Source: an uncultured Opitutaceae bacterium
GTDB lineage: Bacteria; Verrucomicrobiota; Verrucomicrobiia; Opitutales; Opitutaceae
Assembly: GCA_937902925.1 (NCBI GenBank)
Contig: CALFNN010000044.1
Span: forward strand, 1-35,319
Length of the DNA stretch: 35,319 nucleotides
Direction: 5' to 3'
The position numbers and the translations under genes were made by a program. The notes under the pieces are model-generated. The model saw nothing but the letters and a program-made list of their open reading frames with translations, searched no databases and was not told the DNA's origin. Numbering within the stretch: position 1 is the first letter of the stretch; each line of letters starts with the position of its first letter. Positions 9,783-17,490 of this stretch are shown here, piece after piece.

Positions 9783-10999
9783 ACGCCCTCGTCCGCGATT
9801 TCCGCGACTTCTTCGTCTCGCTCAAGCTGACGGTCGTCCTGCTCGTCCTGGGCATGCTGCTGGTATTCGCCGCCACGCTCGACCAGACGAACCTCGGCAT
9901 CTGGGGCATCCAGCAAAAATGGTTTCGCAGCTTTTTCGTGCTGCAGGATGTCAACGGCATCCCCGTGCCGATCTTTCCCGGCGGCTACCTGATCGGCGGC
10001 CTGTTGTTCATCAACCTGATCGCGGCGCACATTTACCGCTTCAAGTTCGTGTGGCGCAAAACCGGGATTTTTCTCACCCACCTCGGACTCATTCTTTTGC
10101 TCGTCGGCGAGCTGCTCAGCGGGCTCTGGCAGGAAGATTTCCAGATGCGGCTCGAGGAGGGCCAGACGAAGAACTACTCCGAAAGCTACCGGCTCGACGA
10201 GCTCGCGCTCGTCGACACGACCGACCCGAAGTTCGACGATGTCGTCGCGATTCCCGAGGCGATCGTCGCCCGCGGCGAACCCGTGCAACACCCGAAGCTG
10301 CCCTTCCGCGTCGTCACGAAGCTCTACTATCCCAACTCGGTCGCGCAGCCTCGCGCGCAAGTCGCGAATCCCCCGCCGCCGCTCGCCGACCAGGGCCCGC
10401 TCGCCGGCAGGTTCGTGTTCTCGCCGCAGCCCGTCACCTACAAGGAAAACGACCGCAATATCCCCGTCGCCGTGGTCGAACTCGTCGCGCCCGAGGGCAC
10501 GCTCGGTTCCTGGGTCGTCACCACGGATGTGCCGGTGCTGCGGACGGTCGACGGCGCCCAGCAGCTCGGTCTCGCCGAACCGCTCCCGCAGAAATTCGAC
10601 TACGCCGGCCATACGTGGACGATCGCGCTGCGGGCCCGGCGCGCCTACCGGCCGTTTTCGCTGACCCTCCTGAAATTCCACAACGACGTCTACGCGGGCA
10701 CCGACATTCCCAAGAATTACTCCAGCCGCATCCGCCTGACCACGCCCGACGGCCGCGACGACCGCGACGTGCTGATCTACATGAACAACCCGCTGCGCTA
10801 CGCCGGGCTCACGTTCTACCAGGCGAGCTTCGAGAAGGGCAACGACCACGTGACGATCCTTCAGGTCGTCCGCAATCCGAGCTGGCTGCTGCCCTACATC
10901 TCCTGCGCCCTGATGGCGCTCGGGCTCGTCGTGCAATTCGGCATCCACCTCCTCGGCTTTATCCGCAAACGCCGCGGCATGGCCGCCGCCGCCGCCTAA
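9779..10999 (+). CDS. resB: Cytochrome c biogenesis protein ResB
   Basis: This 406-residue ResB-like protein is part of system II cytochrome c maturation, which moves haem across the membrane and works with CcsA/ResC. It starts with a cytoplasmic stretch RDFRDFFVSLKLTVVLLVLGMLLVF (first membrane helix), a typical ResB N-terminus. Two further helices follow (GGYLIGGLLFINLIAAHIYRF and GIFLTHLGLILLLVGELLSG). A large extracytoplasmic domain (about 120-375) ends with the family-typical MNNPLRYAGLTFYQASF, and a final helix precedes the Arg/Ala-rich tail. The start overlaps the preceding lipoprotein stop as ATGA. In most relatives ccsA follows directly; here 474 bp carrying a broken GxxExxY gene lies between them. 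Confidence 0.92.
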   Translation: MNALVRDFRDFFVSLKLTVVLLVLGMLLVFAATLDQTNLGIWGIQQKWFRSFFVLQDVNGIPVPIFPGGYLIGGLLFINLIAAHIYRFKFVWRKTGIFLTHLGLILLLVGELLSGLWQEDFQMRLEEGQTKNYSESYRLDELALVDTTDPKFDDVVAIPEAIVARGEPVQHPKLPFRVVTKLYYPNSVAQPRAQVANPPPPLADQGPLAGRFVFSPQPVTYKENDRNIPVAVVELVAPEGTLGSWVVTTDVPVLRTVDGAQQLGLAEPLPQKFDYAGHTWTIALRARRAYRPFSLTLLKFHNDVYAGTDIPKNYSSRIRLTTPDGRDDRDVLIYMNNPLRYAGLTFYQASFEKGNDHVTILQVVRNPSWLLPYISCALMALGLVVQFGIHLLGFIRKRRGMAAAAA

Positions 11000-11005
11000 T
11001 TCCAA

Positions 11006-11036
11006 AAAACGCGGAGGACACGGAGAACGCGAAGCC
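11006..11036 (+). repeat. Left 9-bp-period repeat arm flanking the GxxExxY gene
   Basis: Three degenerate 9-bp units lie at 11010-11036: CGCGGAGGA, CACGGAGAA and CGCGAAGCC. Together with the preceding A residues, 11007-11019 (AAACGCGGAGGAC) is the perfect inverse complement of 11447-11459 on the other side of the GxxExxY gene. The arm starts 7 bp after the resB stop and ends 4 bp before the GxxExxY ATG. Confidence 0.75.
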
Positions 11037-11040
11037 CCCT

Positions 11041-11477
11041 ATGAGCAATCAATCCATCAACGAGCTTTCGCATGAACTCATCGGTGCCGCTATCGAGGTC
11101 CATCGCGAGCTCGGCCCCGGACTTCTCGAATCGGCCTATGAAGGCGCCTACGCCCATGAACTGACACTGCGGAGCATTCCGCATGTTCGCCAAAAACTGA
11201 TGCCCATCGTTTACAAGGGAGTCGTGATCGAAACCGGCTACCGGATTGACATCCTCGCCTGCGATCGGTGGTTCTCGAACTGAAGGCCGTGGAAAAAATT
11301 CTCCCTATCCACGCCGCCCAATTGCTCACTTACCTGCGTCTCGGCGGGTTCGCGCTCGGCCTCCTCGTGAATTTCAACGTCCGCAAGCTGGTGGATGGCA
11401 TCGAGCGTGTCTCAAACGACGCCCCAAGTCTCTCTGCATCCCCCGCGTCCTCCGCGTTTCAAGATCGATCCCCATGA
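11041..11477 (+). pseudogene. Frameshifted GxxExxY protein gene (PD-(D/E)XK nuclease-like family)
   Basis: The first part (11041-11283) reads SHELIGAAIEVHRELGPGLLESAYEGAYAHEL and then KGVVIETGYRIDILACDR, which is the GxxExxY family N-terminus (Pfam PDDEXK_3-like). It then hits a stop. The remainder of the family (VVLELKAVEKILPIHAAQLLTYLRLGG, then GLLVNFN) continues in another frame up to 11477. Adding one base near 11265-11268 would restore a single protein of about 145 residues, so a 1-bp deletion (or a sequencing error) is the simplest explanation. Function of the family is not established; the nuclease-like fold is predicted. The last codons read through the right repeat arm, giving a Ser/Ala-rich tail, and the stop overlaps the ccsA start as ATGA. 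Confidence 0.85.
11430..11459 (-). repeat. Right 9-bp-period repeat arm flanking the GxxExxY gene
   Basis: Read on the minus strand, 11459 to 11430 is AAA followed by three 9-bp units: CGCGGAGGA, CGCGGGGGA and TGCAGAGAG. It mirrors the left arm at 11006-11036 in opposite orientation, with 13 bp perfectly inverted. It lies 15 bp upstream of the ccsA ATG and overlaps the 3' end of the GxxExxY reading frame. Confidence 0.75.
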
Positions 11478-13423
11478 AGCGGTTCCTCCCACTCCTCGCC
11501 CTGCTCGGCGCCCTCGGCTTCGCGCTTTCCACGCTGCGGCCGCCAGAGGAGCACACCCCGTTCGATACGAGCGGCTTCGGCCGCCTGCCCGTCCTCGCCA
11601 ACGGCCGGATCAAACCCCTCGACACCGTCGCGCGCAGTGCGCTGCTGCAGTTGCAGGGGCGGCAATCGGTCATCAAGCCCGACGCCCCCGATCTCTCGTT
11701 CACCGCAACCCTCTCCGACCTCTTTCTCCACGGCGGAAAACAATACTACGCCGCGCACCCGGCGCCCACGGAATGGCTGCTCGATGTCCTGTTCGCGTCC
11801 GACCGGTCCGACACCTATCAAACGCTCGCCATCGACAACCCCGACGTGCTCGCGTTGTTCAACTTGAAGCCGCAGGACGGCCTCGGCAACCGGCGGTTTT
11901 CCTTTTCCCAGCTCACGGGGAAACTGGGTGAACTGCAGCGACAGGCCCAGCTCGCCTCCGCGGTCGACGAACCCGTGCGGACGGCCTTTCAGCGCGGCGT
12001 GCTCCAGCTCTACGAAAACCTCCTGCACTATCAGCGGCTGAAACACATGGTCGTGATGCCGGGGCAGGACGACTTCCTCGGCGACCTGCTGCACTTTCAG
12101 GACCAGCTCGTCACGGGCGTGGCCGCCGTCCGCGCCAAGCAGGCCGGCCAGCCGGCGGACGAAACCGCCGTCACCGCGATGACCACGATGGGCGAGCAGT
12201 TCATGACCATGTCGGAGTCGACCAACCTCCTCGCGATCCCGCCCGACACCGGCAATCCCGATCCAAATGCATGGCAGACGACCGGTGCAGCCCTGCTCGA
12301 GACGTTCCAGCGCGGCAGCGTCAACTCGAGCGCCCTCGCCTACGCCGGCCTCGCGCACGCCTGGCGCCACAACCAGCCCGATCAGTTCAACCACCTCGTC
12401 GGCCTCTACCATGACGGCCTCGCGAAGCGATTCGCGCCGCAACTCGCCAAATGCGTCGCGGAAACGCGCTTCAATTCGGCGGAGCCGTTCTACACGAGCA
12501 TCGTGCTCTACGCCCTCGCGTTCTTCGTCGCGATCGTGTCGTGGCTCGCCTGGCCAAACATCCTCGGCAAGTCGGCCTTCTATCTTGTCGCGGTTGCGTG
12601 GATCGTCGCCACCGCCGGCATCGCCACCCGCATGTGGCTCGAAGGCCGCCCGCCCGTCACCAATCTCTATTCCTCCGCGTTGTTCGTCGGCTGGGGCGCC
12701 GTCGCACTCTGCCTCGTGCTCGAGGCCATCTACAAGAACGCCATCGGCAGCGTCGCCGCCGGCACCATCGGGTTTTCGACGCTGCTCATCGCCCATCACC
12801 TCGCGCTTGGCGGCGACACGCTCGAGATGATGCGCGCCGTGCTCGACTCGAACTTCTGGCTCGCGACGCACGTGGTCGTCGTCTCGACGGGCTACGCCGC
12901 CACGTTCCTCGCGGGCTTCCTCGCGTTGATCTACATTTTCCGCGGCCTGTTCACGACCACGCTCGACCAGGCGACCGCCGACGCGCTCACGCGGATGGTC
13001 TACGGCATCGTCTGCTTCGCCACGCTCTTCAGTTTCACCGGCACCGTGCTCGGCGGCATCTGGGCCGACCAGTCGTGGGGCCGGTTCTGGGGCTGGGACC
13101 CGAAGGAAAACGGCGCGCTCATCATCGTCATCTGGAACGCGATCATTCTCCACGCGCGCTGGGGCGGCATGGTGAAGCAGCGCGGCCTGATGTGCCTCGC
13201 GGTCGGCGGCAACATCGTCACGAGCTGGAGCTGGTTTGGCGTGAACATGCTCGGCGTCGGCCTGCACAGCTACGGTTTCACGGAGGCCGCGTTTTTCTGG
13301 CTGATTGCGTTCGTCGTCAGCCAGGCCGTCGTCATCGGCCTCGCCAACCTTCCGCTGGCGAAGTGGCGCAGCTTCCAGCCCGCCGCCAAGACTGTCCCCG
13401 CCGACGCGCTACCGGCCAAGTAG
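11474..13423 (+). CDS. ccsA: Cytochrome c biogenesis protein CcsA/ResC with long N-terminal domain
   Basis: This 649-residue CcsA-type protein is part of the system II haem handling and cytochrome c synthetase complex with ResB. An N-terminal signal-like helix is followed by a large extracytoplasmic region (about 25-340) that contains GRLPVLANGRIKPLDTVARS. The C-terminal half has about eight membrane helices and the tryptophan-rich WWD motif (WGRFWGWDPKENGALIIV, around residues 535-552). Histidines suited to haem coordination lie near 441-442, 466, 560 and 598. CcsA proteins without the N-terminal region are about 300 residues long; the extended form occurs in several phyla. ATG 11474 fits the signal-like start. 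The 3' end overlaps recN by 15 bp on the opposite strand. Confidence 0.92.
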   Translation: MKRFLPLLALLGALGFALSTLRPPEEHTPFDTSGFGRLPVLANGRIKPLDTVARSALLQLQGRQSVIKPDAPDLSFTATLSDLFLHGGKQYYAAHPAPTEWLLDVLFASDRSDTYQTLAIDNPDVLALFNLKPQDGLGNRRFSFSQLTGKLGELQRQAQLASAVDEPVRTAFQRGVLQLYENLLHYQRLKHMVVMPGQDDFLGDLLHFQDQLVTGVAAVRAKQAGQPADETAVTAMTTMGEQFMTMSESTNLLAIPPDTGNPDPNAWQTTGAALLETFQRGSVNSSALAYAGLAHAWRHNQPDQFNHLVGLYHDGLAKRFAPQLAKCVAETRFNSAEPFYTSIVLYALAFFVAIVSWLAWPNILGKSAFYLVAVAWIVATAGIATRMWLEGRPPVTNLYSSALFVGWGAVALCLVLEAIYKNAIGSVAAGTIGFSTLLIAHHLALGGDTLEMMRAVLDSNFWLATHVVVVSTGYAATFLAGFLALIYIFRGLFTTTLDQATADALTRMVYGIVCFATLFSFTGTVLGGIWADQSWGRFWGWDPKENGALIIVIWNAIILHARWGGMVKQRGLMCLAVGGNIVTSWSWFGVNMLGVGLHSYGFTEAAFFWLIAFVVSQAVVIGLANLPLAKWRSFQPAAKTVPADALPAK

Positions 13424-15070
13424 TTCCTCGGCGTGGAGGAGCGCGCTCTTCGCCCTGCTGTCGCCGAGCATCCGCGCGAGCTCGGTGACGCGCGCCTTTC
13501 GGCTCGCCTGGATCGCCTCGATCTTCACGACCGCGCGATCCTTCGATTGGTCCTTGGTCACGACGAGATGACACGCCGCCTGCGCCGCGACCTGCGGCAG
13601 ATGCGTGACGCATAGCACCTGATGGTGCCTCGCGATCGCCGCCATATTCTCGCCGACCACGACGCCAATCTCGCCGCCGACGTTTGCGTCGACCTCGTCG
13701 AACACGAGCAACGGAATCTCATCCAAGTCGGCCAGCACCGTCTTCAGCGCCAGCATCACCCGTGCAAGCTCGCCGCTCGACGCGACGCGGTTCAGCGGCA
13801 GCGGCGTCTCGCCGACGTTCGGCGAAAACAGGAACTCGCACCCGCAGTCGCCCGCCGGGCCCAACTCCGGCAACGGCACGACGCGCACCGAAAAATCCGC
13901 CTTCCTGAACCCGAGCTGCGCGATGCCCTTCGCCGCGATCCTCCCGAGTTCCTTCGCCGCCTTCTCGCGCAGCGCCCGCAGCGCCGCCGCGTCCTTCCTC
14001 GCCACACGCTGTGCGTCCGCAATCTGCTTTTCCAATTTCGTCAGCGTCCCCTCGAGGTCGCCCTGCGCTTCCAGCCGTCGCCGCAATTCGTCGCGCGCGG
14101 CGACGACCGCCGGCAGGTCGCCGCCGTGTTTCCGTCTCACCTCGAGCCAGGTGTTCATCTTCGCCTCCAGCCCGCCCGCCTGCTCCGGGTCGAACTGCAG
14201 CTGCTGGCCAAGCGCGGAGAATTCGGCGCCGAGGTCGTTCAACTCGACCGCTGCGGACGACAGCCGGTCGGCGAGCGGCTTGCTCGCAGCGTCGAGTTGC
14301 TCGAGCTGTCGCGCCTCGCGGAGCAAGGCCGCCACGCGCGCCTGCACGCCCTCTTCGCCCACGAGACCCGCGGAAAGGGTCGACGACAGCGCGATGAGTT
14401 CCTGCGCGCTGCTCATCCGTTGGAAATCGCGCTCCAGCGCCTCGATCGCCTCGCCGGTCAGGTCCAGCGCGTCGAGGCGGGCGAGCTGGTTGCGAAGAAA
14501 ATCGAGCTGCTCGGCCGAGAGCCGCGTTTCGCCCGCGATCCGCTCCCGCTCCGCGATCGCCGCCCGCCACGCCGAGTATTTTTCGCGATAGGCCGCGAGC
14601 GCCCCGCCCGCGCCCCCAAAGAGATCGAGGAGCTCGAGCTGGCAGTTTTCCCTGAGCAGGCGCCGCGGCTCGCTCGGGCCGTGAAAATCGATCCAATGTT
14701 CGCCGAGCGCCTGGAGCGCGGCGAGCGTCGCGAGACTGCCGTTGACGGTGATCTTCGGCGCCTTGTCGCGCGCCAGGCTGCGCTTGAGGATGAGCAACCC
14801 GTCCTCGCACGGCGGCAGATCGAGTCGCGCCAGCACCTCGTCCATCTTATTCGGGCGTTCGAAAAACAGACCCGCCTCGACTTCGCAGGCCGCCGCGCCC
14901 TGCCGGATGATCGACTTGTCCGCCCGTTCGCCCGCCAGCAGCCCGAGCCCGCCCAGCAGGATGCTCTTGCCGGCACCCGTTTCCCCCGTGACCGCGGTGA
15001 ATCCCGCCTCGAAATCCAGCGCGACTTCGTCGAGGAGTGCGAGGTTGCGGATGCGGAGCGATTGGAGCAT
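13409..15070 (-). CDS. recN: DNA repair protein RecN
   Basis: This 553-residue SMC-like ATPase acts in double-strand break repair. The N-terminus MLQSLRIRNLALLDEVALDF and Walker A GETGAGKS (29-36) are typical, as is GERADKSIIRQGA. The central part (about 150-350) is coiled coil. The ABC signature SSGELARVMLALK and Walker B LLVFDEVDANVGGEIG lie near the C-terminus, followed by VLCVTHLPQVAAQA, the D/H-loop region of RecN. The length is normal (about 550). ATG 15070 is the only sensible start before the conserved N-terminus. The upstream gap shared with tetR shows no obvious LexA box that I can recognise. Confidence 0.96.
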   Translation of the reverse strand: MLQSLRIRNLALLDEVALDFEAGFTAVTGETGAGKSILLGGLGLLAGERADKSIIRQGAAACEVEAGLFFERPNKMDEVLARLDLPPCEDGLLILKRSLARDKAPKITVNGSLATLAALQALGEHWIDFHGPSEPRRLLRENCQLELLDLFGGAGGALAAYREKYSAWRAAIAERERIAGETRLSAEQLDFLRNQLARLDALDLTGEAIEALERDFQRMSSAQELIALSSTLSAGLVGEEGVQARVAALLREARQLEQLDAASKPLADRLSSAAVELNDLGAEFSALGQQLQFDPEQAGGLEAKMNTWLEVRRKHGGDLPAVVAARDELRRRLEAQGDLEGTLTKLEKQIADAQRVARKDAAALRALREKAAKELGRIAAKGIAQLGFRKADFSVRVVPLPELGPAGDCGCEFLFSPNVGETPLPLNRVASSGELARVMLALKTVLADLDEIPLLVFDEVDANVGGEIGVVVGENMAAIARHHQVLCVTHLPQVAAQAACHLVVTKDQSKDRAVVKIEAIQASRKARVTELARMLGDSRAKSALLHAEELLGR

Positions 15071-15206
15071 GCGGCATCAGGGCACAAAAACCGGCCGGCT
15101 TTCAAGCGGCGTGTGCGTCCTGACCGGTATCACGCTCCTGTCCCGCAGCCAGTTGCATCCGACCCGGCGGGAAAAGCGTGTTTCGCCTTGCGCCGCCGCG
15201 ATTGTG

Positions 15207-15224
15207 TGCAAGTAGTTGCTTGCA
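15207..15224. promoter_or_regulatory. Candidate TetR operator palindrome at tetR start
   Basis: TGCAAGTAGTTGCTTGCA has perfect 6-bp inverted arms (TGCAAG and CTTGCA) around a 6-bp centre. It ends on the A of the tetR ATG. Such a palindrome next to a tetR-emrB-emrA operon is a natural autorepression site. It also lies in the recN/tetR divergent gap, but about 135 bp from recN. Binding is inferred from position and symmetry only. Confidence 0.5.
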
Positions 15225-15850
15225 TGCCAGCCGCCCGCTCCTCTGTCGCCGACACCCGCGGCCGCCTCCTGGCGGCGGCCGCCCGGGTGTTCGCACGCGA
15301 CGGCCTCAGCGGCGCCACCACCCGGGCCATCGCCGAGGAGGCCAGGGTCAACGAGGTCACCCTTTTCCGTCACTTTCGCACCAAGGACGGGCTGCTCGCC
15401 GCCGTGGTCGGAGAAAATTTCGGCATCCCCGCCACCGGCCACCAGGCTCCTCTCCCCGAGCCGACCGCGGATTTACGCGCCGACCTGCTGGCGCTGGGCC
15501 GCCACTACGAGACACTGCTCACCGACAATCTGCCGTTGGTGCGCACCATGATTGGCGAGATTCATCACCATCATCGCGACCATGAGCGCCAGGTCTTCCG
15601 CGCAATTTTCCGCCCGGTGAAGGCGGCGCTTGTCACCCGTCTCGAGGCCGCCCAAGCCGCCGGCGGGCTGCGCAACGAGTTCGCGCCCGACCTCCTCGCC
15701 GATCTCCTCGGCGGCATGATTTTCACCGGCGTCATCCGGCGGGCATCCAAGGACATCAAGCTCGGATACTCCGCTTCCACCCATCTCGCCGCCGCCGTCG
15801 ACCTGACACTCCGCGGCGCCACCGCCGCAACGGAAGGGAGCCCCGCGTGA
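15224..15850 (+). CDS. TetR/AcrR family transcriptional regulator
   Basis: This 208-residue regulator has an N-terminal TetR helix-turn-helix (about 8-57): DTRGRLLAAAARVFARDGLSGATTRAIAEEARVNEVTLFRHF-RTKDGLLAAVV. The C-terminal ligand-binding and dimerisation domain is helical and contains the His-rich IHHHHRDHERQ stretch. The ATG at 15224 places the family-typical alignment at the right distance; the frame is open upstream but that part overlaps recN and reads as low-complexity shadow. The stop overlaps the emrB-like GTG start as GTGA, so regulator and pump are one operon. It probably represses the operon through the palindrome at its own start. The ligand cannot be told from sequence. Confidence 0.93.
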   Translation: MPAARSSVADTRGRLLAAAARVFARDGLSGATTRAIAEEARVNEVTLFRHFRTKDGLLAAVVGENFGIPATGHQAPLPEPTADLRADLLALGRHYETLLTDNLPLVRTMIGEIHHHHRDHERQVFRAIFRPVKAALVTRLEAAQAAGGLRNEFAPDLLADLLGGMIFTGVIRRASKDIKLGYSASTHLAAAVDLTLRGATAATEGSPA

Positions 15851-17460
15851 GTCAATCCCACCACGGGCTCTACGGCTCCGACCGCAGCCTGTTGTCGCCT
15901 CCCGCCGCGCGGCTGGCGGACCGCGGCATGCTGAAATGGGTCATCGCCATCACGGCCGCGCTCGGCGCGATCCTGGAGATCATCGACACGAGCATCGTCA
16001 ACGTCGCGATGCCCGACATCCAGGGCAATCTCGGCGCCACGTTGTCCGAGGTCGGCTGGATCTCCACCGGCTACGCCTGCGCCAACGTCGTGATGATTCC
16101 GTTGACGGCCTGGCTCAGCGATCGGTTCGGGCGCAAGCAATACCTTCTGTTTTCCCTCGTCGGCTTCACCGCCGCGTCGGTCTGGTGCGGCGTGGCCAAC
16201 AACCTCGCGATGTTGATCATCGCGCGCGTCGTGCAGGGGCTCTGCGGCGGCGGCCTGCTGGCCAAGGGCCAGTCGATTCTCTTCGAGACTTTCCCGCGTC
16301 ATGAACAACCGGCGGCGCAGGCCATCTTCGGCATCGGCGTCATCGCCGGCCCGGCGTTCGGACCCGTGCTTGGCGGCTACCTGACGGACACGCTCGGCTG
16401 GCGCTGGATTTTCTTCATCAATCTTCCGGTCGGCATCATCGCCGTGCTGATGACGATTGTTTTTCTGCCCCGCGACACCCGCGAGTCGCTCGTGCGCAAG
16501 GCCGTCGACTGGACCGGCATCGCGCTGCTCGCCGTCGGCCTCGGCTGCTTCCAGACCATGCTCGAGGAAGGCCAGCAGGAGGACTGGTTCGCCTCGCGCT
16601 TCATCATCGGGATGGCCCTCGGCGCGGCCGTGGGACTCGCGCTGTTTGTCTATCGCGAGCTCACGGTGGAGCACCCCGCCGTCGACCTCCGGGTGCTGCG
16701 GCACCGGTCGCTGGCGGCCGGCAGCCTTTACTCACTCGTGCTTGGGATGGGGCTCTACGGCGTCATGTTCGCCGTGCCGATCTTCGTGCAGGATTTCCTG
16801 CACTTCACCGCGATGCAGGCCGGCATGATCATGATGCCGGGCGCCCTCGCGTCCGCCGTCACGATGCTGGCGATGAGCAAGATCTCGGGCCGGGTCGACG
16901 CCCGGGTGTTGATCGGCGGCGGCGCGCTCGTCACGACCGCCACCGCCCTGCTCCTCGCGGGCATCAGCCCGGACACGGGGACCGGGACGCTTTTTCTTCC
17001 CCTGGTCCTGCGCGGCCTCGGCGGGGTGATGATGTTCATCCCGCTCAGCCTCGCCACGCTCGGCGACCTGCCGAAGCGCGATGTCGCCGCCGGTTCCGGC
17101 TTTTACAACCTGACCCGCCAGATGGGCAGCAGCATCGGCATCGCCCTCATCGCCACCACGGTCGCCCACCGCGAGGCGGTCCATCGCGCCGTCCTGGTCG
17201 AGAACATCACCTCCTACTCCACCGCGACCGAGGCGCGCATGCAAATGCTCGCCGGCGCGTTCCACGAGCATGGCGCCGACCCGGTGACGGCCCGGCAACA
17301 GGCCCTCGCCATGATCGACCACGCGGTGAACGGCCAGGCCATGCTGCTGTCGTTTGCCGACGTCTTTCGCTACGTCGGCATCGCGTTCGTCATCACCCTT
17401 CCACTGCTCCTGCTTCTCGGCCGGGGCGCCAATCGCAGCGCCGCGGCCGCGGCCCACTGA
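15847..17460 (+). CDS. DHA2 family MFS drug transporter (EmrB-like)
   Basis: This 537-residue, 14-helix MFS permease belongs to the DHA2 drug:H+ antiporter family. Motifs include DTSIVNVAMPDIQG in the first helix (motif D1), GWISTGYACANVVMIPLTAWLSDRFGRKQYL (loop 2-3 motif A) and the motif C-like GPAFGPVLGGYLTDTLGWRWIFFINLPVG. It should export hydrophobic compounds together with the HlyD-type protein encoded 30 bp downstream. The GTG start overlaps the tetR stop as GTGA. No TolC-type outer membrane protein gene is in the window, so the third part would have to be encoded elsewhere. The substrate is unknown. Confidence 0.94.
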   Translation: MSQSHHGLYGSDRSLLSPPAARLADRGMLKWVIAITAALGAILEIIDTSIVNVAMPDIQGNLGATLSEVGWISTGYACANVVMIPLTAWLSDRFGRKQYLLFSLVGFTAASVWCGVANNLAMLIIARVVQGLCGGGLLAKGQSILFETFPRHEQPAAQAIFGIGVIAGPAFGPVLGGYLTDTLGWRWIFFINLPVGIIAVLMTIVFLPRDTRESLVRKAVDWTGIALLAVGLGCFQTMLEEGQQEDWFASRFIIGMALGAAVGLALFVYRELTVEHPAVDLRVLRHRSLAAGSLYSLVLGMGLYGVMFAVPIFVQDFLHFTAMQAGMIMMPGALASAVTMLAMSKISGRVDARVLIGGGALVTTATALLLAGISPDTGTGTLFLPLVLRGLGGVMMFIPLSLATLGDLPKRDVAAGSGFYNLTRQMGSSIGIALIATTVAHREAVHRAVLVENITSYSTATEARMQMLAGAFHEHGADPVTARQQALAMIDHAVNGQAMLLSFADVFRYVGIAFVITLPLLLLLGRGANRSAAAAAH

Positions 17461-17490
17461 TCTTCAAACTCACCGCATCCTTTCGCCATC

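Noticed and set aside
11459-13267. Minus-strand open frame of about 600 codons opposite ccsA
   Set aside because: The plus strand encodes an intact CcsA with the WWD motif; the antisense translation is charged low complexity.
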